Source: Campylobacter sp. US33a (lineage in GTDB: Bacteria; Campylobacterota; Campylobacteria; Campylobacterales; Campylobacteraceae). Taken from it: a stretch of 64,000 nt of DNA. The position numbers and the translations under genes were made by a program. The notes under the pieces were generated by a model that did no database searches, was not told the DNA's origin, and saw only the letters and a program-made list of their open reading frames with translations. Numbering within the stretch: the stretch's first letter is position 1; every line of letters begins with the position of its first letter. Positions 42,928-53,606 of this stretch are shown here, in pieces. Location: positions 151,792 through 215,791 of the forward strand of contig NZ_RYYL01000003.1 of assembly GCF_004378855.1 (NCBI RefSeq). Direction: 5' to 3'.

Positions 42928-45120
42928 CTAATTGGTTTTATACGCATCATTTAAAGATGTAAAATCTAAAATTTTATAACGCGTTTTGAGTCTATCTTTA
43001 ACATTTTCAACGACAATATCATCAGGAATTTCTATATTAATTTCAAAATAATCCACAACAGAATTAGGCTCTCTTGAAAGATTAATAGTGAGTATATTAA
43101 TCTGCATTTTTGATAGCGTGGTTAAAAAGTCTGCTAAAGTCCCTTTTTTATTTTCCAAAGAAAATATTACCTTATAACTTTTTGGAACATTGGCATCCCA
43201 CTTAATAAAAACCATATCTTTTTGCTTTTCTAGCAATTTATCAGCCTTATCACAAAGCTTATGATGAACGACAACATTACCTGATTCTATAAAACCCATA
43301 ATTGCATCACCTCGTTTTGGATGACAACAATAATCAAATTCCACATTGGCTATTTTGTGATTTGAATATACAATGATATTGCCAATTTTTTGCTCTTTTA
43401 ACTCATACTTGTCAAACCAATAAGATTTTTTGGCGTATTTTTTCAGCGTATTAACCACATCTTTAAAATACACACTATCATTAGGAACTTGTCTGATTTT
43501 TTTGCTTAAATTTTCTTTTTCTATCCATTTTAGGATTTTATCATTTTTGACACTAAACACCGAAGAAAGGATATTTAAAGAAGTTTGTAAATGAATTTCT
43601 CTTAATTTTTGCTTACAAAATGCACGAATGCTTGCCCTTGCTTTTCCTGTTTTGACACTATCTATCCAAGAACAACGATAAAATCTCTCACTAGCGGTAA
43701 CAATACGCACTATATCCCCATTTTTAAGCTCTGTTAGAAGCGGAACTTTAACACGGTTCACATAAGCGCTTTTAGCATGCAGACCTATTTTAGTATGCAC
43801 CTCATAGGCAAAATCAAGCACAGTAGCACCACGAGGCAAGGTAAAAATTTCACCTTTAGGCGAATAAACTGCGATATCTTCTATATACAAACTATCTTTT
43901 GCATACTCATATAATTCTACCGCGCTATAATCTTCCGTGCCTTCGATATTGCTTTGCATCGAAATATCAGCCAACCAATCAAGTTTTGGCGTACTTACGG
44001 CATTACCACCTTCTTTGTATTTCCAATGAGCTGCCACTCCAAATTCTGCAATTTTATGCATATCAAAAGTGCGAATTTGAGCTTCGATAATATTTTTTGC
44101 ATCAAATAAAGTCGTGTGTATGGTTTGATAGCCATTTTGTTTAGGTAAAGCAATATAATCTTTAAAACGCGAGATTAAAGGATTAAAATTTGTATGTAAA
44201 ATTCCCAAAGCCAAATAACAATCAGAAACCGTTTCTACCATAATTCTAACACCAAGCAAATCTAAAACTTCTTCTATACTAATGCCCTTTCTTTGCATTT
44301 TAAGATATACAGAATAATTGTGCTTGATACGTTTGTGAATTTCAAAACTTCCTTGTCTAAAACCATTTTTAAGAAATAAAAGCTCGATTTTAGAAATAAA
44401 ATCATTAAGCCCTAATTGCATATATTGATCATTTGAATTAATATAATTATTGATTTGCGTAAATTCATCCGGCATTAAATACTTAAAACTTAAATCTTCT
44501 AAATAATTTTTAATGCTTGAAATTCCTAGTCTATGAGCAATAGGCGCATAAACAACTAAAGTTTCTTCGCTAATACGTCTTTTCTTATCATCTCTTAAGG
44601 CATCAAGAGTAAGCATATTATGGAGTCTATCGCAAAGCTTTACAACCAAAACACCTACATCTTCAATGCTAGCAAGAAGCATATTGCGGAAAGTTAGGGC
44701 TGATTTTGTTAAATTTTGATTGGACTTTGAACTGATTAAGTTGTCTTCTCTGATTTCTACAATTTTAGTAAGACCATTAACCAAACGCGAAATTCCAGCA
44801 CCAAATTCTCTGATTAAATCTTTCTCTTCGCAATGAGTATCTTCAACCACATCATGAAGCAAAGATGCTGCTATCATATCCTCATTTGAACTTAAAAATG
44901 CAACCAAACAAGCCACAAGCATAGGATGAACCGCGTAAGGCTCTCCACTTTTTCTTTTCTGCCCTTCATGCTGAGTAATACAAAATGTCACCGCTTTTTC
45001 AAGAATGGGGCTTGGTTTGCAAAGACTGAATAATAATTCTTTAGCCGAATTTACATCTTTACAAAATTTTATATCTTCAATGAGTTTTTCAAGCAATAAC
45101 TCTTCATCGATTGGTTTCAA
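42928..45120 (-). CDS. spoT: Bifunctional (p)ppGpp synthetase/hydrolase SpoT
   Basis: Sole Rel/SpoT enzyme of Campylobacter, making and degrading (p)ppGpp for the stringent response. The hydrolase HD domain shows [13 protein letters not shown] and [14 protein letters not shown] (about 85-99), followed by [12 protein letters not shown]; the synthetase domain shows [20 protein letters not shown] and [20 protein letters not shown] (about 410-470) and ACT (about 650-720) domains follow. At 730 residues it is full length. It overlaps rpoZ by 17 bases, as in most proteobacteria where rpoZ and spoT are paired. Confidence 0.97.
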   Translation of the reverse strand: MKPIDEELLLEKLIEDIKFCKDVNSAKELLFSLCKPSPILEKAVTFCITQHEGQKRKSGEPYAVHPMLVACLVAFLSSNEDMIAASLLHDVVEDTHCEEKDLIREFGAGISRLVNGLTKIVEIREDNLISSKSNQNLTKSALTFRNMLLASIEDVGVLVVKLCDRLHNMLTLDALRDDKKRRISEETLVVYAPIAHRLGISSIKNYLEDLSFKYLMPDEFTQINNYINSNDQYMQLGLNDFISKIELLFLKNGFRQGSFEIHKRIKHNYSVYLKMQRKGISIEEVLDLLGVRIMVETVSDCYLALGILHTNFNPLISRFKDYIALPKQNGYQTIHTTLFDAKNIIEAQIRTFDMHKIAEFGVAAHWKYKEGGNAVSTPKLDWLADISMQSNIEGTEDYSAVELYEYAKDSLYIEDIAVYSPKGEIFTLPRGATVLDFAYEVHTKIGLHAKSAYVNRVKVPLLTELKNGDIVRIVTASERFYRCSWIDSVKTGKARASIRAFCKQKLREIHLQTSLNILSSVFSVKNDKILKWIEKENLSKKIRQVPNDSVYFKDVVNTLKKYAKKSYWFDKYELKEQKIGNIIVYSNHKIANVEFDYCCHPKRGDAIMGFIESGNVVVHHKLCDKADKLLEKQKDMVFIKWDANVPKSYKVIFSLENKKGTLADFLTTLSKMQINILTINLSREPNSVVDYFEINIEIPDDIVVENVKDRLKTRYKILDFTSLNDAYKTN

Positions 45121-45328
45121 CGAATCCCTCTAAAACGATTTTTTCTTCTGCAATTTCATAAAGTGCGATATCTGAAAATTTATATTTATTTTTATCCAAA
45201 TCCACCAAAGGCAAAGCGCCATTAGCTAATTCTTCAGCTCTTTTAGCCACCACTAAAGAAAGTTTGTATCTGTCATCATTCATTTTTTTAAGCGCTTTAG
45301 CTGCTACTTCTTCTATTCTGTTTTCCAT
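45104..45328 (-). CDS. rpoZ: RNA polymerase omega subunit
   Basis: A 74-residue subunit that helps assemble the beta-prime subunit and is part of the (p)ppGpp site in other proteobacteria. The ATG at 45328 has AAAGGAGAAAAACAA upstream and gives [20 protein letters not shown], followed by [19 protein letters not shown] longer in-frame version starting at 45364 overlaps pyrH and lacks a binding site. Paired with spoT downstream. Confidence 0.95.
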   Translation of the reverse strand: MENRIEEVAAKALKKMNDDRYKLSLVVAKRAEELANGALPLVDLDKNKYKFSDIALYEIAEEKIVLEGFVETNR

Positions 45329-45342
45329 TTGTTTTTCTCCTT

Positions 45343-46068
<726 letters not shown>

Positions 46069-46110
46069 TTAACAAACTTGAAATTATATTTTAAAACGCT
46101 TTAAATTTAG

Positions 46111-47298
46111 CTAATTTAAACTAATCAACTCCAAAGGATTGATATGAAAATTTTTTTGTGTCACTTCAAAAGTTAATTCATCTTTTACTCTGCCTAATAC
46201 CGCGCCTTTTTTTACATTTTTTCCCACTTGAATGGTTGGCGCTATCTTATCTAAATGGGCATAAATAGTATGAATTCCATTAGAATGCTCTACAATAACC
46301 ACTTTTTGAAGCATATTCGTATCTTTGGCAAAAACTATTTTTCCATTTAAAATGCTTTTTACAACCGCATCAGGAGTTTTGCTCTTTAAAACAACATTTT
46401 CATTAAAAATTTTAATCTTATAAACAGGATCGGTATAATTTCCAAATTTTTGCTTTACAATAAAAGAATCTAAAGGCGCAATAGTTTTAGCACCAGAATA
46501 TTTTTTAACCGCACCACCTTGATAACCATTTCCAAGCCTTCTTATTTCTTCGCTATCGGCATTTTTAATCTCTTCTTTTTCCTTATTTTGTGCTTTAAGC
46601 TTTTTTTCTTCTATGATTTTTAACTCGGCCAGTGTTTTTCTTAACTCATCTTGCTGATCTTTAAGAGTGCTGAGTTTTTTAGTATAAATTTCTTTGTCCG
46701 TTTTTTGCTTTTTAATTTCATTTTCTTGGTTTTGCTTAAGTTCTTGAAGTTTCTCTAATCTTTTATTGTATTCTTTTAAACTGATGTTAATGGTTCTAAT
46801 TTGACTTTGTTTTTCATTGATAGTTTTATTGATGCTTTCATAATCTTTTGAAAGTTGGTAAAGCTCATTGGTTAAAATAGCATCAAGATTTTTTAAAACT
46901 TCAAAAGCCATAAAACTCTCTTCACTTTCTAAATAACCCTTTGGGATAGGCAAATCATACACAAAATCTTTAGCAATTAAATCTACAAGTTTATTTTCCA
47001 TAATATTTCTATTTTTTACCAAATCTTCATTTTGCGCGTTAAGAGTGCTTAATTCTTGGCTTTGAATTTTGGCATTTTTTTCAAGTTTTTTTGTTTCATC
47101 GCTAAGCTTTTCAATATCATTTGCCAATTTCTTAAGTTTTTTTTCGCTATTTAAAATATCGACAGCTAAATCTTCAAGTTTTTTATTGAGTTGGCGTTGA
47201 ATTCTTTCATTTTCTTTTAAATTTTTAGTTTGTTCGTTGATGCTTGTTTTAGCACAAAGCAAAGAAAAACAGCACAAAAGGCATAAAATGATTCTCAT
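46111..47298 (-). CDS. EnvC-like M23 peptidase (divisome activator)
   Basis: A 395-residue periplasmic protein with a signal peptide (about 1-16, MRIILCLLCCFSLLCAK), two long coiled coils (about 20-250) and a C-terminal M23/LytM domain (about 275-395, with VVIVEHSNGIHTIYAHLDKI). Classical catalytic HxGxD residues are not obvious, so it may be a degenerate LytM domain that activates AmiA, as EnvC activates amidases in E. coli. It overlaps ftsX by four bases, the gene order ftsE-ftsX-envC. It matches Cj1275c by position. Confidence 0.88.
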   Translation of the reverse strand: MRIILCLLCCFSLLCAKTSINEQTKNLKENERIQRQLNKKLEDLAVDILNSEKKLKKLANDIEKLSDETKKLEKNAKIQSQELSTLNAQNEDLVKNRNIMENKLVDLIAKDFVYDLPIPKGYLESEESFMAFEVLKNLDAILTNELYQLSKDYESINKTINEKQSQIRTINISLKEYNKRLEKLQELKQNQENEIKKQKTDKEIYTKKLSTLKDQQDELRKTLAELKIIEEKKLKAQNKEKEEIKNADSEEIRRLGNGYQGGAVKKYSGAKTIAPLDSFIVKQKFGNYTDPVYKIKIFNENVVLKSKTPDAVVKSILNGKIVFAKDTNMLQKVVIVEHSNGIHTIYAHLDKIAPTIQVGKNVKKGAVLGRVKDELTFEVTQKNFHINPLELISLN

Positions 47299-48104
47299 TT
47301 TTTCTTAACCTTAAGCATCACAGAATTTACACACAATAAGCAAATAAAAAGCGTAAAAACAAAAACTCCGCCTAACTGAAATAAAAAATTCACCTGAGGC
47401 AAACTGATATCAATGTTTGCTAAACTTTCTTGCACCAAGGATGATTCATAACCTTTAGTAAAAAGTAAAAGCAATAAAATAAAAGAAATCAAACAATCAA
47501 AAAACACCATTTTATAAAGCGCTAAAGAGCGAAACCAAAAAGGCGCACCAAATAAAACCATAATTTCCACCCTTTGACTGTGCTCATAAAGCCAAATTTT
47601 CATCTGCTTTAAAAGCAGAGCAAGACTTAATAAAATAATAATAAACAAAAATACCCAAAAAACAGCATTAATCAGCACAAGCAAGGTATAAATTTTATCG
47701 TGTGTTTTAGCAAAGGTTTCAACCCTGCTCACAGAAGGCAATTTAAGCAATTTTTCTTTTAGAGAATTCAGCTCATTTTGATTGAGTAAATTTTCAAGTT
47801 TCACACTATAAAAAAAGGGTAAAGAATTTTGCAAAACCTTTAAATTTTTATCCGAAATATCGCTTTTTAAACGATCGATTAAATCTTTGGGATTTAAAAT
47901 TTGTAAAGATGAAATATTTGAAATTTGAGTTTTTAAAATATTTTCATCCAGTTTTATAGAGCTAATGAGTATGATATTATAATCTTTGTTTAATTTTTCT
48001 TCATAATGTCTTAAAGTTGCATTTAAAAATAAGATAAATTCAAAGGCAAACATCATAAATATCAAAGGAATGATAAGAGATAAATGCGTTTTAAAGAATT
48101 TCAT
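47295..48104 (-). CDS. ftsX: Cell division protein FtsX
   Basis: Membrane subunit of the FtsEX complex that links ATP hydrolysis to amidase activation across the membrane. The start at 48104 has GGAAAAATCA upstream. Four hydrophobic helices are visible, one at about 8-25 and three at about 150-265, with an extracytoplasmic loop (about 30-140) between the first and second, the FtsX topology. About 269 residues. It overlaps ftsE by 14 bases and the EnvC-like gene by four. Confidence 0.9.
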   Translation of the reverse strand: MKFFKTHLSLIIPLIFMMFAFEFILFLNATLRHYEEKLNKDYNIILISSIKLDENILKTQISNISSLQILNPKDLIDRLKSDISDKNLKVLQNSLPFFYSVKLENLLNQNELNSLKEKLLKLPSVSRVETFAKTHDKIYTLLVLINAVFWVFLFIIILLSLALLLKQMKIWLYEHSQRVEIMVLFGAPFWFRSLALYKMVFFDCLISFILLLLLFTKGYESSLVQESLANIDISLPQVNFLFQLGGVFVFTLFICLLCVNSVMLKVKKK

Positions 48105-48747
48105 TGATTTTTCCATTTTCTATTTCAAATCTTCGGTAATTAAGCCTTAAATTACTTGGAATTCTATGGGTTACCACAACAATGCAAGTACCAAGCAATT
48201 CTTTAGCTGATTTAAGCAAAGTCCAAATGATATCCGAAGAATACTCATCTAAATTGCCCGTAGGTTCATCACAAAGCAAAAGTTTTGGATTATGCGCTAA
48301 AGCCCTTGCCATAGCGACGCGTTGCTGCTCGCCACCTGAAAGTTGATTTGGCATTTTATCGGCTTTAAAGCTTAAATTTACATGCTTTAAAAGCTTAGTG
48401 GCTTGATCTTTGCAAATTTTTTTACTGTATCCTTTTATCATCAAAGGAAGCATAATGTTTTTTTCCACACTGTATTCTTGAATGAGTTTATAGTCTTGAA
48501 AAATGATGCCTATTTTTTGTCTTAATTTTAAAAGCTCCAAATTCCCTATTTTTTTCATGGAATTTTCATACACTTCAAGCTTACCTGATGAAATATCTAA
48601 ATCTCCATAAAAAGATTTTAAAAGTGTGCTTTTTCCGCTTCCACTCTTTCCTGTGATAAAAATAAAATCCTCTTGGTTGAATGTAAAATTTGCATCTTTT
48701 ATCACAAGTTCATCATAACCCAAACACAGATTTTGCGCTCTAATCAA
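48091..48747 (-). CDS. ftsE: Cell division ATP-binding protein FtsE
   Basis: ATPase of FtsEX. The 218-residue sequence has Walker A GKSGSGKS (about 34-41), the signature LSGGEQQRVAMARAL (about 137-151) and Walker B LLLCDEPTGNLDE (about 157-169). The Q-loop FQDYKLI is present. It is followed by ftsX with a 14-base overlap. Of the MacB/LolD type by sequence, assigned as FtsE because the neighbour is ftsX. Confidence 0.93.
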   Translation of the reverse strand: MIRAQNLCLGYDELVIKDANFTFNQEDFIFITGKSGSGKSTLLKSFYGDLDISSGKLEVYENSMKKIGNLELLKLRQKIGIIFQDYKLIQEYSVEKNIMLPLMIKGYSKKICKDQATKLLKHVNLSFKADKMPNQLSGGEQQRVAMARALAHNPKLLLCDEPTGNLDEYSSDIIWTLLKSAKELLGTCIVVVTHRIPSNLRLNYRRFEIENGKINEIL

Positions 48748-48823
48748 TCTTTATTTCCTTAGCTAAATTTAAATTTTTTATTCTCTTTTATTTTCACTTA
48801 AAAATCAAGAAAATTTGACATTT

Positions 48824-50005
48824 TTATAAATAATTTTTAATTTTTTCTTTTAATAAATTCAAAGCCTGTAGATTTTCTTCGGTTTTAAAAGGTTCATCAA
48901 AAAGAAAAGCCATACTATCATTTAAAATCAAATAACAATGCTCAGGCTGATTAAAAGCTCCAAAAGCTATTTTTATCACAAGTTCTTCATCTTTTTGGTA
49001 AATATTTTCAAAATGCAAAAAGCAATTTTCCTTCGCAAAGGTCTCATTTTTAAATTGTGTTTTTATCTTTTGCAAATCATTTTGATTTAATTGCAATTCT
49101 TCTAAGCCAAAATCTGATAAATCTTGTTTTTGCAAACTCTCATCTTTTATCTTAATGATAAGATCGTAAATATCCTTTTGCTGTTTTTTCCATCTGTCTT
49201 CATATTTGCTTGAAATTTGCAAGTCTTTATTTTTATGAATTTGGGCTTGTAAATGCGTAAAATTTAAAAAAGTTTCCAAAGTAAAATCAAAATACAAACG
49301 ACTATCTGTTCTCACTTCAAAGCATCCATCTTGCTTTAAAACCCTTTGGCATTCTTTAGCAAATTTTTCTCCCACAACACGCCTATGAGGTTTTTTATCC
49401 CAAGGCACTGGAAAATGAAGGAAAATTTTATCAATAAAATTTGATTTTAAAACACTTAAAAGCAGTCTTGCATCACTTTTTATGAGTAAAACATTATCAA
49501 GCTTTTGCTCTTTTGCAAGCTTTGCTACTTGCTCTAAAGCAGGAGTATAAATTTCTATACCCACGATGAAAATTTCAGGATTTTTCTTAGCTTGAAAAAG
49601 CAAATGCCTACCCGATCCAAAACCTATCTCTATATAAATTTGCCTTTTTGTTTCAAGCTTACTTAAAAGCTCTTTTAAATTACTAGCAATTAAAGGTGAT
49701 TTCTCAACAAGTCTAGTGCTTTTTAAAGCCACTGCTTCGCTAAGTATTTCATCGCAAAAATTCTTTTTAAATTCCAATAAAGCTTTTTGCAAATACCCTA
49801 TTTTTGAAGGTTTGCTGTGCTTATCACCCTTAATGATCCAATTCCCTTTTTCATCTTGTTTGATTTGTATGAAAAAATTTTCATTCTCAAAACGCGTTAA
49901 AACAAGCTCTACTTTCTCATTACAAGCTTTCCAAAGAAATTCCACACCCTCGCTTTGGCGTGGAAAATTTAAATTTATGAGTTTTTTACATTTAAAATTT
50001 GGCAT
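48824..50005 (-). CDS. trmB: tRNA (guanine-46-N7) methyltransferase, extended form
   Basis: Methylates G46 in the tRNA variable loop. The catalytic core is near the middle: IEIGFGSGRHLLFQAKKNP (about 130-148), GIEIYTPALEQVAKLA, and FLHFPVPWDKKPHRRVV. At 393 residues it is much longer than the usual 220 to 240, with an extra N-terminal part (about 1-120) and a C-terminal extension (about 300-393) typical of Campylobacterota TrmB. It overlaps flpA by one base. Confidence 0.92.
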   Translation of the reverse strand: MPNFKCKKLINLNFPRQSEGVEFLWKACNEKVELVLTRFENENFFIQIKQDEKGNWIIKGDKHSKPSKIGYLQKALLEFKKNFCDEILSEAVALKSTRLVEKSPLIASNLKELLSKLETKRQIYIEIGFGSGRHLLFQAKKNPEIFIVGIEIYTPALEQVAKLAKEQKLDNVLLIKSDARLLLSVLKSNFIDKIFLHFPVPWDKKPHRRVVGEKFAKECQRVLKQDGCFEVRTDSRLYFDFTLETFLNFTHLQAQIHKNKDLQISSKYEDRWKKQQKDIYDLIIKIKDESLQKQDLSDFGLEELQLNQNDLQKIKTQFKNETFAKENCFLHFENIYQKDEELVIKIAFGAFNQPEHCYLILNDSMAFLFDEPFKTEENLQALNLLKEKIKNYL

Positions 50006-51234
50006 TATTTTCCTATTCTAATGCGTCCTGAAGGTTTTGACTCAAGTCCGTATTGATCTATAGCGATAACTTCATAAGTGTAGCTAACACCTGCTTCTAT
50101 GGTAGTGTCTTTAAATCTTTTATCTTTCAAGCCTTTAAATATCGCATCTTGTTTACCCCCATAGCGTTTGAGTGTATACTCACTCGCTCTATTATCCCCA
50201 TCTGCCCACTCAAGCTCCACTCCATCTTCTCGTATGGCTGATAAAATAATACTTGGCGCCAAAGGAGAGCTTAGAGTTTTACCTTGCACTCCCTCTTTTG
50301 GCATAGGGCTTTCAAGTCCATCTTTATCCACCATAGTTACCTTATAATACTTAGTTTCATCAACGCCTTGTATATAGTCTTCATAGCTATTAGTTTGTGT
50401 TTTTGCTATAGTCGTATAAGGTAAAAAGCTACTACTTGTCGCATAAACTTTATAATAGTCAAAATCCTCATAAGGCACACTATCCCAAGTTAAAATGATT
50501 TTATTGGCCGCATCTTGACTAGCACTTAAATGCTCCACTTGTGGCGGTAAGGCTTTTGTAGTGGAATTAATGATTTGACTTGGATTGCTTTTAATGCCAT
50601 CAAAAGTTACACAAATAATCCTATAATCAAAACTTTCATTCGGTTTTAAATTTTCGTCTATGTATTCAGCATTTAAGCGGTTTCTCACTTCTGCAATTTT
50701 TTCAAATTTATTTTCTGCACTGCGCGATCTTTCTATGATATAAGATTTAACCCTTAAATCCGTATGCGGTCTCCATATAAGCTTGGTTTTTCCTGGTAAA
50801 TTTGTAATGGCTTGCGCAAAGGTCACAGAATCAAATCTTGGCTCAGTCATCACCTCAACCACAGCACCTTGCTCTGAAATATGTTTTTGATTATTAAAAG
50901 TTTTTAGCGTGTAGTAATATTTCGTTCCTGGCTCTAAATCATCATCAACATAATGGGTTTGGAATTTGTTTTTAATTTGCGCTACAAGCTTAAATTCTGG
51001 CTCTTGTTCGCTTGATCTATACAGATAAAAACCGTCGATATTTTGATCATACAAAGGTTGCCATTCAAAAGCAACATTGCTCATATCACTCATACTTTTT
51101 AAATTTTCAATCTTTGGCAAACTTGCGTTGATTTGTTCGCTTTGCGATGAAGAATTTGGCATTTGCGAAACGCTACACGCATTAAACAAAAGTGCCAAAA
51201 GTCCTAGTGATAAACTCAAGTGAAATTTTTTCAT
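50005..51234 (-). CDS. flpA: Fibronectin type III lipoprotein (FlpA-like)
   Basis: A 409-residue surface lipoprotein. The lipobox is LALLFNAC, with Cys20, after a short signal. Three or four FN3-like domains follow, each with W/Y-containing repeats such as VAFEWQPLYDQNIDGFYLYR, TKLIWRPHTDLRVKSYIIER and IILTWDSVPYEDFDYYKVY. In C. jejuni FlpA binds host fibronectin and helps epithelial entry (recalled). The gene overlaps the pseudouridine synthase by 53 bases at its 5' end. Confidence 0.9.
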   Translation of the reverse strand: MKKFHLSLSLGLLALLFNACSVSQMPNSSSQSEQINASLPKIENLKSMSDMSNVAFEWQPLYDQNIDGFYLYRSSEQEPEFKLVAQIKNKFQTHYVDDDLEPGTKYYYTLKTFNNQKHISEQGAVVEVMTEPRFDSVTFAQAITNLPGKTKLIWRPHTDLRVKSYIIERSRSAENKFEKIAEVRNRLNAEYIDENLKPNESFDYRIICVTFDGIKSNPSQIINSTTKALPPQVEHLSASQDAANKIILTWDSVPYEDFDYYKVYATSSSFLPYTTIAKTQTNSYEDYIQGVDETKYYKVTMVDKDGLESPMPKEGVQGKTLSSPLAPSIILSAIREDGVELEWADGDNRASEYTLKRYGGKQDAIFKGLKDKRFKDTTIEAGVSYTYEVIAIDQYGLESKPSGRIRIGK

Positions 51235-52165
51235 TTTCCTCTCCTTTATAATTTTTTTTTAGAATTGTATCAAAATCATCAAACAAAGGTGCTTTAATAT
51301 ATAATTTTTCTTTTGTTTTTGGATGAAAAAAATACACAAAATACGCATGGAGCATCACTCTTGTAAATTTTTCCTTGCCCTTATAGCCATAAAGCTCATC
51401 GCCTAAAATATGGCGATTTAAGTCCGCAAGGTGGGCTCTGATTTGATGAGTGCGCCCTGTAAAAAGCTTGGCGGCGATTAAATTCACTCCTTGTGCGCTC
51501 AAAAGATTGATAAATGCCGTTTTTGCGTTTTTAAGTGAGCCAAATTTTTTCAAATTTTCCTCGCTAAATTCCACGCTGATTTTTTTCATTCTATTATGCA
51601 AAGATCTTGCAAGAGCCTTTTGAGCGATGATTTTATCTTCTTTTAAAGGTAAATCAATCAAAGCCAAATAATACCTTCCCATACTTTTATCTTGTAGTTG
51701 CTCGCTTAATTTTTGATGCGTATGATTATCCTTTGCAATGACTATAGCTCCGCTTGTGCCTTTATCTAAACGATGAACAAGTCCTGCGCGATTTATGCCA
51801 TTTAGCGTTGATAAAACATAATTTTTAGACATAAGCCAATCCACCAGCGTGGCTTCTTTTACGCTACTTGCTCCATGCACGGTTAATAAAGGCGGTTTGT
51901 TTAAAACAAGCAAATACTCATCTTCGTATAAAATTTCTATATCAAATTTAGGCTCAAAATCGCTTTGAATTTCTTTTGCTTTTGGGAATTGCACGCTGAT
52001 TTCATCATCAATTTTAAGCACAAAGGAAGCCTTGTTTTGAATTTGATTATTTACTTTGACATGATTATCTTTAATGAGCATAGAAACTTGATTGCGGCTT
52101 TGGTTTAATTTTTTTGCTAAAAAAACATCCAATCTCACACAAGAATCTACCGAAAAATTTTGCAT
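51182..52165 (-). CDS. RluD-type 23S rRNA pseudouridine synthase
   Basis: A 327-residue enzyme with an N-terminal S4 RNA-binding domain (about 8-70) and the catalytic HRLDKGTSGAIVIAKD segment (Asp near 134), then GRTHQIRAHLADLNRHILGD. The target may be the RluD-specific sites or those of RluC; family resemblance alone does not decide. Its 3' end overlaps flpA, which shares its transcript. Divergent from rodA. Confidence 0.9.
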   Translation of the reverse strand: MQNFSVDSCVRLDVFLAKKLNQSRNQVSMLIKDNHVKVNNQIQNKASFVLKIDDEISVQFPKAKEIQSDFEPKFDIEILYEDEYLLVLNKPPLLTVHGASSVKEATLVDWLMSKNYVLSTLNGINRAGLVHRLDKGTSGAIVIAKDNHTHQKLSEQLQDKSMGRYYLALIDLPLKEDKIIAQKALARSLHNRMKKISVEFSEENLKKFGSLKNAKTAFINLLSAQGVNLIAAKLFTGRTHQIRAHLADLNRHILGDELYGYKGKEKFTRVMLHAYFVYFFHPKTKEKLYIKAPLFDDFDTILKKNYKGEENEKISLEFITRTFGTFV

Positions 52166-52204
52166 TTTCTACCCTAATTGCTTTGTAAAGTTAAAATTTT
52201 AGCA

Positions 52205-52210
52205 TATAAT
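52205..52210 (+). promoter_or_regulatory. Probable -10 element of rodA
   Basis: TATAAT, 30 bases before the TTG at 52241. Its position only makes sense if translation starts at this TTG and not at the in-frame ATG upstream (52178), which would precede the promoter. Confidence 0.5.
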
Positions 52211-52240
52211 AATGCAGTATTTTTAACAAAGGTTACTCAT

Positions 52241-53350
52241 TTGCTTAAATTTGATAGAAGAATTTTTACTCATTTTGATTTTGTCCAGCCTATTTTGATT
52301 TTACCCATTATCCTTTTATCTTTTATTTTGGTTATAGAAGCCAATGTGGCTTTAGCTGAAAAACAATTCATTTACATTTGTATAGGTTTTTTAGCTTTTA
52401 CTGTGTGTTTTTTGTTGCCGATTAAAAAATTTCAATGGCTCATACCGACTTTTTATTGGGTAGGTATTGCTTTGCTTTTAAGCGTGGATATTTTTGGTAT
52501 AGAAAAATTGGGCGCTAAAAGGTGGCTTTTGATACCTATTATCAATTTTACCATTCAGCCTTCTGAAATTTTTAAACCCTTTTTTATCCTCATGCTCGCT
52601 TATCTTATACATTCTAATCCACCGCCTGAGAAAGGATACAATCTTAAATCTTTTCTCAAACTCAGCTTTTACATACTCTTGCCTTTTGTCTTAATATCGC
52701 AAGAACCCGATCTTGGAACGGCTACTGTTTTGCTTATCGTGGGTTTTGGAATGCTTTTTATTATAGGGGTAAATTATAAAATTTGGCTAAGTATTTTCAT
52801 CGCCTTAGCCATTGTATCACCTATTATCTATACTCATTTTTTAAAGCCTTATCAAAAGCAAAGAATTCATGATTTTTTAGCAGAAGAGCCAAGTTATCAA
52901 GTCACGCAGTCCATCATCGCTATAGGAAATGGCGGACTAACAGGAAAGGCACACGAGGAAGCCACGCAAACGCATTCTAAATTTTTACCTATCTCAACGA
53001 GTGATTTTATCTTTGCTTATTTGGTTGAAAGGTATGGATTTATCGGCGGATTTATCTTGGTTTTACTTTATGCTTTGCTCATTTTTCATATTTTAAGTAT
53101 TAATCATAAATTTAAAAATGATTATTTTACCAAAGTGATTGCTAATTGCATTGCATTATTTATCTTTATATACACAGGCGTTAATATTTCCATGACTATA
53201 GGCTTTGCACCTGTTGTGGGAATTCCTTTGCCGTTTTTTAGTCATGGCGGAAGTTCATTTACCACTTTTATGGTATTTTTTGGCATTTTGCAGCATTTAA
53301 TCACTTTTAGGTATTTAAATATTAATAAAATTGTTCGTATTAAGTTTTAA
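52241..53350 (+). CDS. rodA: Peptidoglycan glycosyltransferase RodA (MrdB)
   Basis: Membrane SEDS polymerase for the cell wall of elongation. The start is set at the TTG (52241), giving MLKFDRRIFTHFDF; AAAGGT lies seven bases upstream and the first -10 box is at 52205. The 369-residue protein has about ten spans and the conserved QPSEIFKPF, SQEPDLGTATVL and HGGSSFTTFMVFFGIL motifs. Only one such gene is in the window. It ends 50 bases before tRNA-Met, so the tRNA and element lie after it. Confidence 0.93.
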   Translation: MLKFDRRIFTHFDFVQPILILPIILLSFILVIEANVALAEKQFIYICIGFLAFTVCFLLPIKKFQWLIPTFYWVGIALLLSVDIFGIEKLGAKRWLLIPIINFTIQPSEIFKPFFILMLAYLIHSNPPPEKGYNLKSFLKLSFYILLPFVLISQEPDLGTATVLLIVGFGMLFIIGVNYKIWLSIFIALAIVSPIIYTHFLKPYQKQRIHDFLAEEPSYQVTQSIIAIGNGGLTGKAHEEATQTHSKFLPISTSDFIFAYLVERYGFIGGFILVLLYALLIFHILSINHKFKNDYFTKVIANCIALFIFIYTGVNISMTIGFAPVVGIPLPFFSHGGSSFTTFMVFFGILQHLITFRYLNINKIVRIKF

Positions 53351-53377
53351 TATAAAATAATTTTAAGAAAATTTGGC

Positions 53378-53383
53378 TATAAT
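53378..53383 (+). promoter_or_regulatory. Probable -10 element of tRNA-Met
   Basis: TATAAT, ending 17 bases before the mature 5' end of the tRNA, in an AT-rich spacer after rodA. Confidence 0.45.
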
Positions 53384-53400
53384 TATTACTTTTTAAGCAC

Positions 53401-53477
53401 GGATTTATAGCTCAGTTGGTTAGAGCAACCGGCTCATAACCGGTTGGTCGCAGGTTCGAGTCCTGCTAAATCCACCA
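53401..53477 (+). tRNA. trnM: tRNA-Met (anticodon CAU), host of the integrated element
   Basis: A 77-base cloverleaf with encoded CCA. Acceptor GGATTTA pairs with TAAATCC, the anticodon loop CTCATAA lies in an ACCGG/CCGGT stem, and the TPC arm carries GTTCGAGTC. The anticodon could also be tRNA-Ile with lysidine; the three-G/C initiator pairs are absent, so elongator Met is preferred. The integrase gene begins 206 bases downstream. From memory, CJIE4 of C. jejuni RM1221 lies at a tRNA-Met. Confidence 0.95.
53440..53477 (+). other. Presumed left attachment site (attL) in the 3' half of tRNA-Met
   Basis: Tyrosine-recombinase elements normally cross over in the 3' half of a tRNA gene and recreate it. 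Everything to the right (53478 onward) is phage-type. The 3' part from the anticodon stem to the CCA is thus the expected attL core. No second copy of this segment is found elsewhere in the window, so attR must lie beyond 64000 and exact limits cannot be defined. Confidence 0.5.
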
Positions 53478-53583
53478 TTACTCTTTTTTATCAAATCCCT
53501 ATTTTACTTTAATATCTTAATCAAATGCCTATAATAAAATGTTTTAAAGCTTGTTCTATATCGTTCTTTTATATTCCAAAATG

Positions 53584-53592
53584 TGCTATAAT
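53584..53592 (+). promoter_or_regulatory. Probable extended -10 promoter of the integrase
   Basis: TGCTATAAT, an extended -10 box, 91 bases before the integrase start. The interval down to 53644 contains three GGGYTAC direct repeats, possible regulatory or arm-type sites. Confidence 0.5.
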
Positions 53593-53606
53593 GTTCTTAA
53601 AAAAGT

